A DNA stretch of 64,000 nt from Peptoniphilus sp. GNH (GTDB lineage Bacteria > Bacillota > Clostridia > Tissierellales > Peptoniphilaceae), in assembly GCA_021307325.1 (NCBI GenBank), contig CP089931.1, forward strand, positions 1,512,979-1,576,978, read 5' to 3'. Below the pieces are notes generated by a model, which was given only the letters and a program-made list of their open reading frames with translations, had not been told where the DNA came from and searched no databases. Shown one piece after another: positions 26,390 through 35,380 of the stretch. Position 1 is the stretch's first letter, and the number at the start of each line of letters is the position of its first letter. The position numbers and the translations under genes are program-made.

Positions 26390-27646
26390 TTGGAAAAAAT
26401 TATAGTGAAACAGTCCCCCCCTCTAAGTGGTAGAGTTAGGATATCAGGGGCGAAAAATGCTGCCTTACCAATTTTGGCAGCATCTATATTGAGTACAGAA
26501 GACGTCATCTTGGAAGATGTTCCCGAGTTAAAAGATGTAGAGATTATGTGCGAAGTTTTAAAATCTTTGGGGGTGAGCGTCGAAAAAAAAGACAAGAACA
26601 CCTTGATTTTAAATGGCAAAAATCTCAATTCTTATACTACTGATTATAATTTAATGAGTAAGATGAGGGCCTCTTTTCTCGTTATGGGACCTCTTTTGGG
26701 AAGGCTTAATAAGACGGTCAATTCCTTGCCGGGAGGTTGCAATATTGGCTCTAGACCAATAGACTTGCATTTGAAGGGCTTTAAACTTTTAGGAGCCGAG
26801 ATTATAGAAGACTTGGCTTCCATATCAGCATCTTGTAAGGAGCTTGTAGGCTCTAGAATTTATTTGGACTTCCCGTCAGTAGGAGCTACTGAAAATATAA
26901 TGATGGCGGCCTGCCTTGCCAAGGGGGAAACCTATATAGAAAATGCTGCAATGGAGCCAGAAATAGTTGATCTTTCAAATTTCCTTAGAAAACTTGGAGC
27001 AAATGTGACAGGAGCCGGCACTTCTACTATTAGAATTAAGGGAGTCGAAAAACTCGGCGGAGCCAAGCATCAAATCATACCGGACAGAATAGAAGCTGGT
27101 ACCTTTATGGTTGCTTCAGCAATGACAGGCGGCGATATCTTAGTAGAAAATGTAATCCCATCTCACATGAAACCAGTAATAGCAAAACTTATCGAATGTG
27201 GGGCCAAGGTTTTCGAAGATGATGACAGTGTAAGAGTAATAAGCGGCAGTTGTCAAAAGGCAATCGACATAAAAACTATGCCCTATCCAGGATTTCCAAC
27301 GGATATGCAAGCACAATTTATGGCACTTATGACTAGACTTGAAGGCAAAAGTCAGGTTTTAGAAACAGTTTTTGAAAACAGATTCATGCATGCAGACGAG
27401 CTTTGCAAGCTTGGAGCAGATATAGTTTGCCTAGACAGAAAGGCCACTGTATCGGGAAGTTCTCAGCTTAAAGGAGCAAGGGTAAGAGCTACCGATTTAA
27501 GAGCGGGCGCTGCCTTGATACTTGCAGGTCTTGTAGCAGAAGGGGAAACTGAGATTTATGATATTTTCCATATAGATAGGGGATATGAGGATATAGAAAG
27601 CAAATTTAGAAGTTTAGGAGCCCATATAGAAAGAGTAAAAGAATAA
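26390..27646 (+). CDS. murA: UDP-N-acetylglucosamine 1-carboxyvinyltransferase
   Basis: First committed step of peptidoglycan synthesis: adds enolpyruvate from PEP to UDP-GlcNAc. The catalytic Cys is present in LPGGCNIGSRPIDLH near residue 115, so the enzyme should be fosfomycin sensitive. KNAALPILAA and RATDLRAGAAL are further family motifs. The frame has an ATG at 26378 without a ribosome-binding site. The GGAG overlapping that ATG (26380-26383) lies exactly six bases before TTG 26390, which gives the family-like start MEKIIVKQSPPL, so TTG is preferred and the protein is 418 residues. No promoter is obvious between the preceding terminator and the start. Confidence 0.95.
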   Translation: MEKIIVKQSPPLSGRVRISGAKNAALPILAASILSTEDVILEDVPELKDVEIMCEVLKSLGVSVEKKDKNTLILNGKNLNSYTTDYNLMSKMRASFLVMGPLLGRLNKTVNSLPGGCNIGSRPIDLHLKGFKLLGAEIIEDLASISASCKELVGSRIYLDFPSVGATENIMMAACLAKGETYIENAAMEPEIVDLSNFLRKLGANVTGAGTSTIRIKGVEKLGGAKHQIIPDRIEAGTFMVASAMTGGDILVENVIPSHMKPVIAKLIECGAKVFEDDDSVRVISGSCQKAIDIKTMPYPGFPTDMQAQFMALMTRLEGKSQVLETVFENRFMHADELCKLGADIVCLDRKATVSGSSQLKGARVRATDLRAGAALILAGLVAEGETEIYDIFHIDRGYEDIESKFRSLGAHIERVKE

Positions 27647-27664
27647 TCTAAAGGGGTGATTATT

Positions 27665-29197
27665 ATGAAAATAAAGATAGGAAAGCTATTTATTTCTCTT
27701 GCACTTGTGCTAAGTTTGATGCTTACAGCTTGTGGCAAGAGTGATTCTGATAAAAAGGACAAGCAAGATTTAAAAGTAGCAGTTCAAGCTGATGCTGTAA
27801 GCCTTGATCCAAATGTATTTAATGACGACTATTCCGATTTGGCAATGAGACAGGTTTATGAAACCTTGCTTGCCAAAGATGAAGATGGAAATATTTACAA
27901 TCTCTTGGCTGAAAGCGTAGACGAAAAGGATGATGGCAAAAATTATGTCATCAAGATTAGACAAGGGGTGAAATTCCACTCAGGAAAGGAACTCACAGTT
28001 GACGATGTAATTTGGAATTTAAACAGGGTCATAGAAAATACCAAGTCGTCTAACACCTATAAGAATATAATCAAGGATTCTATCAAAAAGATAGACGATC
28101 AAAGTCTAGAGCTAAGTTTGGAAAAGCCACAAGGTTCTTTTATGGAACTACTCACAAACCCATACTTGTCAATAATTTCTAAAGACTCGGCTCAAAGTCT
28201 TGATTTAGCATCCCAAGAAGATGGAACAGGTCCTTTTAAACTTAAAAATTGGGAACCTAAAAATGAAATGGTCTTTGAAAGATTCGATGACTATTGGTCT
28301 GATAAACCACAATTTAAGGAGCTTGTTTTCAGAGTAATACCAGAAGCCACCAATCGTATGGTTGAACTTGAAAGTGGTGGGGTTGATATGGCATTTAACA
28401 TAGCTCCAAATGATATTTCAAAGTTGGAAGAAAATCCTGATTTGCAAATTTTTAGAAAAGGAAATTATGCAGTTCATTTCTTGCAATTTAATATGGCAAA
28501 AGCACCTTTCAATAATCCTCTAGCAAGAGAGGCTGTTGCAAATGCTTTAGATTTAAAAGAAATTGTGGACTCTGTATATATGGGAGTTGGAAATGTTGCG
28601 ACAAGTCCAATTTCTCCAAGAGCAAAATATTCTATCGCTGATAAAATACAAGCAAGACAAAGAAATGTAGAAAAAGCTAAGGAGCTTTTAAAAGCTGCAG
28701 GCATAAAAGAAGGCACAGAGATAAAACTTTTTGTAAATGACAATCAGCAAAGACAAGATGTGGCAACAATTGTCCAAGCTCAACTAAAAGATGTTGGCTT
28801 AGATGTAAAAGTTGAAAAATTTGAATGGGGAGCTTATATGGATATCCTAAAGACCAAGCAAGAAGATATGTATATAATGAGCTGGTCTCCGTCAGTTGTC
28901 GATCCCGATTCATATTTATATTCTCCTTTCCACTCGGACAAGGCTGGTCAAGGACCTAATTTTGGAATGTATTCTAACAAGGAAGTGGACAAGCTAATTG
29001 AAGAGGGAATCTCAACGGTTGCACCTGCAAAGAGAGAAGAAATATACAAGAAAGCTCAAGAAATTATACTAAAGGATATGCCTAGGGTAGATATTTGGTA
29101 TGGCGAACAAGTCTATGGAGCATCGAAGGCTATAAATAATTTCAAAATGTTGCCTGAATATGCACAAGTGTTTAAGGCAGTTACCTTTGGAGAATAA
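27665..29197 (+). CDS. peptide/nickel-type ABC transporter substrate-binding lipoprotein
   Basis: A 510-residue extracytoplasmic solute-binding protein, family 5 (DppA/OppA/NikA). The signal peptide ends in the lipobox LMLTACGK. The mature part has the family pattern DPNVFNDDYSDLAMRQVYETL and the strand KNYVIKIRQGVKFHSGKELTVDDVIW near residue 105. It likely delivers di- or oligopeptides to the permeases just downstream. ATG 27665 is chosen because AAGGGGTGA at 27650-27658 is well spaced; the GTG nine bases earlier lies inside that site. A terminator hairpin separates this gene from the permeases, which would give more binding protein than channel. Confidence 0.93.
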   Translation: MKIKIGKLFISLALVLSLMLTACGKSDSDKKDKQDLKVAVQADAVSLDPNVFNDDYSDLAMRQVYETLLAKDEDGNIYNLLAESVDEKDDGKNYVIKIRQGVKFHSGKELTVDDVIWNLNRVIENTKSSNTYKNIIKDSIKKIDDQSLELSLEKPQGSFMELLTNPYLSIISKDSAQSLDLASQEDGTGPFKLKNWEPKNEMVFERFDDYWSDKPQFKELVFRVIPEATNRMVELESGGVDMAFNIAPNDISKLEENPDLQIFRKGNYAVHFLQFNMAKAPFNNPLAREAVANALDLKEIVDSVYMGVGNVATSPISPRAKYSIADKIQARQRNVEKAKELLKAAGIKEGTEIKLFVNDNQQRQDVATIVQAQLKDVGLDVKVEKFEWGAYMDILKTKQEDMYIMSWSPSVVDPDSYLYSPFHSDKAGQGPNFGMYSNKEVDKLIEEGISTVAPAKREEIYKKAQEIILKDMPRVDIWYGEQVYGASKAINNFKMLPEYAQVFKAVTFGE

Positions 29198-29203
29198 AAA
29201 TTT

Positions 29204-29229
29204 AAGGCCGGTCTATCCGGTCTTTTTTT
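29204..29229 (+). terminator. internal terminator between binding protein and permease genes
   Basis: AGGCCGG and CCGGTCT form a 7-bp stem with a 5-base loop followed by seven T. It lies inside an apparent operon and the next start is only about 14 bases beyond, so partial read-through is expected. Confidence 0.8.
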
Positions 29230-29242
29230 ATAAGTGATATTT

Positions 29243-30175
29243 ATGAAAAATTATATTTTTAAAAGAATTTTATACTTAATTCCGACAGTGCTAGGCGTTT
29301 CTTTGGCAGTATTCTTTCTTTTGTATATGTCGCCAGGGGATGCGGCATTTCAAAAAGCTGGGCCTGAGGCATCCGAAGCTGAAGTCCAAGTGATAAGAGA
29401 AGAGATGGGGCTTGATGATCCATTTTTCGTGCAATATGGCAGATTTTTGAAGGGATTTTTGACTAAATTTGATTTGGGAACATCTTATATAACTAATAGA
29501 TCGGTTTCTCAAACCATGCTAAAGGCCTTTCCCAATACAATTAAACTCACAGCCTTCGCACTTTCTGTCACGCTTGTATTTGGACTTGGATTTGGAATAA
29601 TATCAGCGCTAAAGAAAAATACGATTACAGATTTTATAATAATGCTAGCTGGTTTAATAGGACTTGCCATGCCAATATTTTGGACAGGCCTTCTCCTTAT
29701 TATAATATTTTCAGTCAAGCTCAAAGTTTTGCCATCATCAGGTTTTTCTGATTTCAGGCACATGATTTTGCCTGGATTTGCACTAGGACTTCAGTCCACA
29801 GCTATTATAATGAGAATGACCAGATCTTCTATGTTAGAGGTTCTAAATTCTGATTATATAAAGACTGCAAGAGCCAAGGGCTTAAAACAATCCCGAGTGA
29901 TTCTAGTCCATGCTCTAAAAAATGCAATGATACCAGTCATAACTTCAATAGGCTTGCAAGCTGGTAGCCTTTTGGGCGGGTCTGTGCTTACTGAAACCAT
30001 ATTTTCAATAAATGGTATAGGCAGGCTTATGGTTGATTCGATAAAAACTAGAGACTATCCCATGGTCTTGGGAGGGGTAATGCTAATAGCCCTATCCTAT
30101 GCCTTGATATCAATTGTAGTTGACATCCTCTATATGGTAATAGATCCTAAATTGAAAGTGTCAGGAGGGAAATGA
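29243..30175 (+). CDS. peptide ABC transporter permease, DppB type
   Basis: A 310-residue inner-membrane permease with six hydrophobic segments and the BPD loop near residue 200 (RTARAKGLKQSRVILVHALKNA-type motif, seen as YIKTARAKGLKQSRVI). Its N-terminal KRILYLIPTVLGVSLAVF is the DppB/OppB hallmark. It partners with the next permease to form the channel. ATG 29243 follows a weak AAGTGAT, and the frame is open from a GTG at 29234. The stop overlaps the next start (ATGATGA region), so the two permeases are coupled. Confidence 0.94.
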   Translation: MKNYIFKRILYLIPTVLGVSLAVFFLLYMSPGDAAFQKAGPEASEAEVQVIREEMGLDDPFFVQYGRFLKGFLTKFDLGTSYITNRSVSQTMLKAFPNTIKLTAFALSVTLVFGLGFGIISALKKNTITDFIIMLAGLIGLAMPIFWTGLLLIIIFSVKLKVLPSSGFSDFRHMILPGFALGLQSTAIIMRMTRSSMLEVLNSDYIKTARAKGLKQSRVILVHALKNAMIPVITSIGLQAGSLLGGSVLTETIFSINGIGRLMVDSIKTRDYPMVLGGVMLIALSYALISIVVDILYMVIDPKLKVSGGK

Positions 30176-31017
30176 TGAAAAAAAGGTTATTCACTTTTAT
30201 TAAGAATTTTTCAAAAAATAAATTGGCACTACTAGGATTTTTTATATTGCTTGTGATATTTTTCATGGCAATTTTTGCTCCTTATCTGACACCCTATAAC
30301 TATGCAGATCAAAACTTGCAAGAAACATTTTTAAGCCCATCTGCAAGACACATCATGGGGACGGATAAATTTGGTAGAGATATTTTTACTAGAATCTTGT
30401 TTGGGGCTAGGATATCTTTAAAAATTGGCTTTATATCCATGGCACTAGCGGCTGTAAGTGGCATTTTAATTGGTCTTATATCAGGATTTTATGGAGGATT
30501 CTTAGACAACGCCCTCATGCGACTAATGGACATCATGCTTTCAATTCCTGGACTTGTAATGGCAATAGCAATCTCAGCATCTCTTGGAGGAGGGATGAAA
30601 AACCTTATAATAGCTGTGGCGGTTGCGGCTATACCAGGATATGCAAAAATTGTGAGAGGTCAAGCTCTGGTATTTAAAGAAAATGAATTTGTCGAAGCGG
30701 CTAGGATTTTGGGGGCAAGTGATTTTAATATAATGTTTAAGCAGATACTTCCAAATTGCCTAGCACCTGTTATAGTTCAAATGACAATAGGAGTGGGCTA
30801 TGCAGTTTTATCTGCTGCCAGTCTTTCTTTTATAGGAATGGGGATTGAGCCTCCCATGCCAGAGTGGGGACAGATGTTATCAGAAGGCAGGGATTTTATC
30901 AGAGATTATCCATATATTACTATGTTTCCCGGTATTTCAATAGCCATCACTATCTTGGCACTAAATATTTTGGGAGATGGATTAAGAGACGCTTTAGACC
31001 CTAAGTTGGGGAGGTAA
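30172..31017 (+). CDS. peptide ABC transporter permease, DppC type
   Basis: A 281-residue partner permease with six hydrophobic segments. It has the DppC/OppC features AIFAPYLTPYNYADQNL near residue 40, GTDKFGRDIFTRILFGARISL near 65 and the loop AARILGASDFNIMFKQILPN near 185. AGGAGGG lies close to two consecutive ATG codons at 30172 and 30175. The second has the better spacing, so the protein may start one residue later. It overlaps the DppB stop and ends two bases before the ATPase gene. Confidence 0.94.
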   Translation: MMKKRLFTFIKNFSKNKLALLGFFILLVIFFMAIFAPYLTPYNYADQNLQETFLSPSARHIMGTDKFGRDIFTRILFGARISLKIGFISMALAAVSGILIGLISGFYGGFLDNALMRLMDIMLSIPGLVMAIAISASLGGGMKNLIIAVAVAAIPGYAKIVRGQALVFKENEFVEAARILGASDFNIMFKQILPNCLAPVIVQMTIGVGYAVLSAASLSFIGMGIEPPMPEWGQMLSEGRDFIRDYPYITMFPGISIAITILALNILGDGLRDALDPKLGR

Positions 31018-31019
31018 GT

Positions 31020-32987
31020 ATGCTACTTGAAGTAAAAAATCTAAAAACATATTTTAAAAGTGACAAGGGGTTTATAAAGAGCGTAAATGGTCTTAATTTT
31101 TCCATAGAAAAGGGAAAGACCCTAGCTGTTGTAGGTGAGTCTGGATGTGGAAAGAGTGTGACAGCATCGACTATAATGGGCATCTTGGATGAGAAGATAG
31201 CCAAGGTCGATGGAGAGATTCTTTTTGAAGGAAGAGACCTTTTAAGACTCTCTAAAGAAGAGAGAAGAAAGATAAGAGGTCGCGATATATCTATGATTTT
31301 TCAGGAGCCTATGACTTCCTTAAATCCAGCTTTAAAAATCGGCTATCAGATTTCAGAAGTATTCATGAATCATTTTAAGATGAGTAAGAAAGATGCCAAG
31401 AAAAAATCTTTGGAAATGCTAGAAAGAGTAAAGCTACCGAGAGTTGAAAAAATTTACAAGTCCTATCCTCATCAAATATCGGGAGGCCAAAGCCAAAGAG
31501 TGATGATAGCAATGGCGCTTTCTACAAGACCCAAGCTTTTGATAGCGGATGAGCCTACAACTGCTCTTGATGTGACAATCCAGGCTAAAGTTTTAGAACT
31601 CATGAAGGAGTTAAAAGAGGAGTTCGCAACGTCTATAATGTTTATAACTCATGATCTTGGAGTAGTCGCTGAAATGGCAGATGAGGTTGTTGTAATGTAT
31701 GCCGGCAAGATAGTAGAAAGAGCATTGACAGAAGATATTTTTAAAAATCCCATGCACCCTTACACAAAGGGACTCTTGGAAGCCAGACCGAAATTGGGGG
31801 CTGAAAATGAAGAACTATACAACATAGAAGGAAGCGTACCCAATATAATAAATCTCAAAGATTCTTGCTATTTTCACGATAGATGTGATTATAAGATGCC
31901 GATATGCGAAAAAGAGATTCCGCCAACTTTTAAACTTTGTAATCATGAAGTGGGATGCTTTTTGTATGAGGGCTTATCCTGCAGTAAAGAGGAATTTTTA
32001 GAATTTGCAAAAAATGAAATTTCTCTAGATAAGGAGAAAAAATTCACCCCCTTACTCGAAAAAAATGACAAGAAAAATATCCTAGAGGTAAAGAATTTAA
32101 TAAAGACATTTGGACAAGGTAAGAATAAACTCTTGGCCTTAAAAGATGTGAGTCTTAACATAAAAGAGGGAGAGACCCTAGGAGTAGTTGGAGAATCTGG
32201 TTCTGGAAAGTCGACACTTGCAAGATGTATAGCCAATATTTACAAGGATACAAAGGGACAAATTCTATTTGATGGCAAGGATATAAACAAGATGGACAAA
32301 AAAGATTACAGAGATTATAGAAGCAGGGTTCAGATGATATTCCAAGATCCCTATTCATCCTTAAATCCCAGACAAAAAGCAGGAGATATAATCTTAGAGG
32401 GTTTAAAAAATCTAAAAAATATGTCCAAAGAAGAAATGAATAAAAGATTGAACAAGGTAATATCTTTGACGGGTCTTTCTACTTATCACATGGATAGATT
32501 TGCCCATGAATTTTCTGGAGGTCAAAGGCAAAGAATAGGAATTGCTAGAGCGCTTGCTCTAGAGCCGGAACTCTTGATAGCAGACGAGCCAACATCTGCT
32601 CTTGATGTTTCGATTCAGGCGCAAATAATAAATCTCTTGAAAGATTTGAAAATGGAACTTGGTATATCTATGATTTTCATTTCCCATGACATGGCTGTGG
32701 TAGAAAATATAGCTGACAAGATAGCTGTAATGTATAAGGGAGAGGTAGTAGAATATGCAGCTACTAAAGAAATTTTCAAAAATCCTCTCCATCCATATAC
32801 TAAGGGGCTTTTATCGGCAGTCCCGATAAATTATCCAGGCCAAAAGAGAAAAGTTTATCTGGATGAAAAATCTAAAGAAGAATATGAAAAGTATTATAGA
32901 GTCGATAGCTCAAATGAAGATTTGAAAAACTTAAAGACGGAACTCGTAGAGATTAAAAAAGATCATATGGTAAGAATAAAAAAATAA
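31020..32987 (+). CDS. fused two-domain peptide ABC transporter ATPase (DppD-DppF type)
   Basis: A 655-residue protein with two complete ATP-binding domains that are separate proteins in most peptide importers. Domain 1 has Walker A GESGCGKS near residue 39, signature SGGQSQR and Walker B LLIADEPT. A C-terminal oligopeptide-transporter tail with cysteines (CYFHDRC, MPICEKEIPP) follows. Domain 2 begins near residue 345, with Walker A GESGSGKS, signature SGGQRQR and a second LLIADEPT. It powers the upstream permeases. The start is two bases from the DppC stop. A perfect terminator overlaps its stop codon. Confidence 0.95.
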   Translation: MLLEVKNLKTYFKSDKGFIKSVNGLNFSIEKGKTLAVVGESGCGKSVTASTIMGILDEKIAKVDGEILFEGRDLLRLSKEERRKIRGRDISMIFQEPMTSLNPALKIGYQISEVFMNHFKMSKKDAKKKSLEMLERVKLPRVEKIYKSYPHQISGGQSQRVMIAMALSTRPKLLIADEPTTALDVTIQAKVLELMKELKEEFATSIMFITHDLGVVAEMADEVVVMYAGKIVERALTEDIFKNPMHPYTKGLLEARPKLGAENEELYNIEGSVPNIINLKDSCYFHDRCDYKMPICEKEIPPTFKLCNHEVGCFLYEGLSCSKEEFLEFAKNEISLDKEKKFTPLLEKNDKKNILEVKNLIKTFGQGKNKLLALKDVSLNIKEGETLGVVGESGSGKSTLARCIANIYKDTKGQILFDGKDINKMDKKDYRDYRSRVQMIFQDPYSSLNPRQKAGDIILEGLKNLKNMSKEEMNKRLNKVISLTGLSTYHMDRFAHEFSGGQRQRIGIARALALEPELLIADEPTSALDVSIQAQIINLLKDLKMELGISMIFISHDMAVVENIADKIAVMYKGEVVEYAATKEIFKNPLHPYTKGLLSAVPINYPGQKRKVYLDEKSKEEYEKYYRVDSSNEDLKNLKTELVEIKKDHMVRIKK

Positions 32988-33024
32988 AAAATTCAGAAAC
33001 ATTTAGTTTCTGAATTTTTTATTT
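32985..33024 (+). terminator. terminator of the peptide transporter operon (copy 1 of a repeated terminator)
   Basis: AAATTCAGAAAC (left) and GTTTCTGAATTT (right) pair perfectly with loop ATTTA, followed by T-rich sequence. The 44-base block is nearly identical to the terminator at 36234-36270, with a compensatory stem change. Confidence 0.94.
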
Positions 33025-33141
33025 GCTTTGTAATAAATAAATTAAAAATATTTGGCCGCATATTTTTAAAAATTTTATGTTTATTTTTTCTCGCTTAATA
33101 TATAAAACCTCGTATATATAGCAGAGTGTAGAAAAAATTAA

Positions 33142-33169
33142 AACGATATATTGGTAACAAATATCGTTT
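33142..33169. promoter_or_regulatory. candidate operator: perfect 9-bp inverted repeat around the -35 box
   Basis: AAACGATAT (33141-33149) and ATATCGTTT (33161-33169) are perfect inverted copies separated by 11 bases that contain the -35 TTGGTA. A protein bound here would block RNA polymerase. A metal- or substrate-responsive repressor is the natural guess for an iron/cobalamin-type operon, but the site does not match the classical Fur box that I know. Confidence 0.6.
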
Positions 33170-33179
33170 GTGTTATAAT
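33151..33179 (+). promoter_or_regulatory. promoter of the iron/cobalamin-type ABC operon
   Basis: TTGGTA (33151-33156), a 17-base spacer ending in TGT, and TATAAT (33174-33179), an extended -10 promoter 39 bases before the ATG. Confidence 0.78.
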
Positions 33180-33217
33180 ACTTTTGGTTTAAACCGATTG
33201 ACGAAATAGGAGGAATT

Positions 33218-34372
33218 ATGAAAAGAAAAATTTTAAAAATTTTATTTGCAGTTCTTATTCTTTCCATGATGCTTGTAGGATGCAAAAACAAGGAAAACAA
33301 AAAGAATGGGGCGGAGTCGGAAACGACAAAGCAAACGGAAACTGCAAACAAAGACGGAGAGTATAGGGAAGTTGTAGACCAGGCAGGAAGGACTGTCAAG
33401 GTGCCGAAAGATCCAAAAAGAGTTGTGATTACTTTTTGGCCTATGGGAAGTGCCTATACCTTATTTCAAGGATCGGCTGAAACTATCGTAGGTATGGATC
33501 CTGCAATGGTTAGCGTTGCTAAAAATTCTCTACTTACTAGGATAGATCCAAATGTTGCTAATGTGGATAGCAGTTTTATAAATGCTGATGGAGTTATAAA
33601 TGAAGAGTCTTTGATGAAGCTCAATCCTGATTTGGCTTTGATTCCAGCTTATGCGACAGACCAATTGGAAATATTTGAAAAATTGGGAGTGCCTACAATT
33701 GTTTTTGATGTGACTGTTGAAGACTATAATACAGTTGAAACTTTTATGTCTTGGGTTGATTTATTGGGCAAGGCTTTTGGAAAAGAAAGCAAGGCGACTG
33801 CTATTAGAGAGTACGGAGAAAAGACTCTAAAAGAAATAGCAGAAAGAACTAAAAATTTATCAGAAGCTGATAAGCCTAAAGCTCTATTGCTTATAAGCTA
33901 TGATGAATCAGGTAAGAGTACATCTGGAGAAAAACAATTTGCCAGATTTGAATTGGAATCTACTGGAGCTATTCATGTTGCCAGAGATGTAAAAGAAAAT
34001 TTCATAAAATTAGATATGGAACAAATTTATAAGTGGAACCCAGATATTATTTATTTGAGCACTTTTACAGCATATAAACCTGAAGATTTGTATAATAATA
34101 CAGCTGCTGCCAATGATGATTGGAGTCAAGTTAAGGCTGTAAAAAATAAGAACGTACATAAGTTCCCGATTGGAATATTCCATTGGTATCCGCCGTCAGC
34201 AGATGCGCCATTGGCTCTTTTGTGGCTGGCAAAAAATAATAATCCCGATTTGTTTAAAGATGTAGATTTAAGTAAGAGAATAAAGGATTATTACAAAGAT
34301 CTATATGACATTGAATTGTCTGATGCGGATATAGATTTTATATTTAATCCAAGTTCTGAAGTTGCGAATTAA
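33218..34372 (+). CDS. iron-siderophore/cobalamin-type ABC transporter substrate-binding lipoprotein
   Basis: A 384-residue lipoprotein with signal sequence and lipobox LVGCKNK. A charged Lys/Glu/Thr linker precedes a FepB/BtuF-type (Peripla_BP_2) domain, recognised by VVDQAGRTVKVPKDPKRVV near residue 50 and MKLNPDLALIPAYATDQ near residue 130. The ligand could be a siderophore, heme, cobalamin or a metal chelate, and the sequence does not decide. AGGAGGA precedes the ATG. It is the first gene of a three-gene operon, with the permease three bases downstream. Confidence 0.9.
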   Translation: MKRKILKILFAVLILSMMLVGCKNKENKKNGAESETTKQTETANKDGEYREVVDQAGRTVKVPKDPKRVVITFWPMGSAYTLFQGSAETIVGMDPAMVSVAKNSLLTRIDPNVANVDSSFINADGVINEESLMKLNPDLALIPAYATDQLEIFEKLGVPTIVFDVTVEDYNTVETFMSWVDLLGKAFGKESKATAIREYGEKTLKEIAERTKNLSEADKPKALLLISYDESGKSTSGEKQFARFELESTGAIHVARDVKENFIKLDMEQIYKWNPDIIYLSTFTAYKPEDLYNNTAAANDDWSQVKAVKNKNVHKFPIGIFHWYPPSADAPLALLWLAKNNNPDLFKDVDLSKRIKDYYKDLYDIELSDADIDFIFNPSSEVAN

Positions 34373-34375
34373 TTT

Positions 34376-35380
34376 ATGGTAAAAAGTTCAATTAGAATAA
34401 GGGTAGCATTGATTATGCTACCCTTATTGACATCATTAATAGTTTGGGTATTTGGTAGATATCAGCTAAGTCCTAAGGAAGTTATAACGATTATATTCGA
34501 TTGGATAAGTGGAAATCCCAATATAGATAAGCAGGGATATTTGGTAGTTGTTTCAATAAGACTAGCTAGGATAATATTGGCACTTCTGGTAGGAATGGGG
34601 CTTTCTGTTGCTGGAGTGGCCTTTCAATCTCTTTTTTCAAATCCCTTGACAACGCCAGATATTTTAGGTGTATCTTCGGGTGCTGCTTTTGGAGCTGCTC
34701 TGGCTATACTTTTAGATTGCAATTCTTCTATGATACAGGTGATGGCACTGACATTTGGAATTATTGCTGTAATTCTTACGATGATAATTGCAAATATAAA
34801 TGGATCAAGCACAACGATTATGCTAATTCTATCGGGGATAGTGGTCACATCAGTCTTTAATGCCCTCTTGTCGGGTATTAAGTTTGTCGCAGATCCGCAA
34901 AGTAAATTGCCGGCTATAAGCTTTTGGTTAATGGGTAGTATGAGCAATGCTTCTTTTAGAAGTATCGCCTTTTATTCGCCTGCCATAATAGCCGGGACTA
35001 TCATAATCTATATACTGAGATGGAAATTAAACATCTTGTCTTTGAGTGAAGATGAAGCTAAGGCCATGGGAATAAATTTAAAACTTTTTAAGAGCTTGAT
35101 TATTGTTGCAAGCACTCTTATTACAGCAAGCTGTGTGGCTCTATGCGGAATTATAGGCTGGGTGGGTCTACTTGTCCCCCACATTTGTAGGATAGTTTTC
35201 GGAGTAAATACTAAGATAATTGTGCCTGCGAGCATAAGCTTTGGCGCAACTTTTTTGCTATTGGTGGACACTCTTTCAAGGACCTTGCTGACATCCGAGC
35301 TGCCTTTGGGAATCTTGTGTAGTCTATTGGGAGCTCCTATATTTATAATGCTACTTAGAAAATCAAAAGGTGAGCTATGA
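34376..35380 (+). CDS. FecCD/BtuC-type ABC transporter permease
   Basis: A 334-residue permease with about nine to ten membrane segments. It shows the FecCD signature RLARIILALLVGMGLSVAGVAFQSLFSNPL near residues 60-90, split here by position only, and GIIGWVGLLVPHICR near residue 258. It partners with the binding protein upstream and the ATPase downstream. ATG 34376 lacks a visible Shine-Dalgarno sequence, and the first 18 codons contain a perfect 14-bp hairpin. A second ATG at 34415 lies in that hairpin, so the true start is uncertain. Translation may be coupled to the upstream stop, three bases away. Confidence 0.9.
   Translation: MVKSSIRIRVALIMLPLLTSLIVWVFGRYQLSPKEVITIIFDWISGNPNIDKQGYLVVVSIRLARIILALLVGMGLSVAGVAFQSLFSNPLTTPDILGVSSGAAFGAALAILLDCNSSMIQVMALTFGIIAVILTMIIANINGSSTTIMLILSGIVVTSVFNALLSGIKFVADPQSKLPAISFWLMGSMSNASFRSIAFYSPAIIAGTIIIYILRWKLNILSLSEDEAKAMGINLKLFKSLIIVASTLITASCVALCGIIGWVGLLVPHICRIVFGVNTKIIVPASISFGATFLLLVDTLSRTLLTSELPLGILCSLLGAPIFIMLLRKSKGEL
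34396..34428 (+). promoter_or_regulatory. perfect 14-bp hairpin inside the first codons of the permease gene
   Basis: Bases 34396-34409 and 34415-34428 are perfect inverted copies (core GGGTAGCAT / ATGCTACCC) with loop TGATT. No T run follows, so it is not a normal terminator. It lies 20 bases after the permease ATG. It could protect the upstream message end, reduce permease translation or hide an internal start. Confidence 0.8.
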
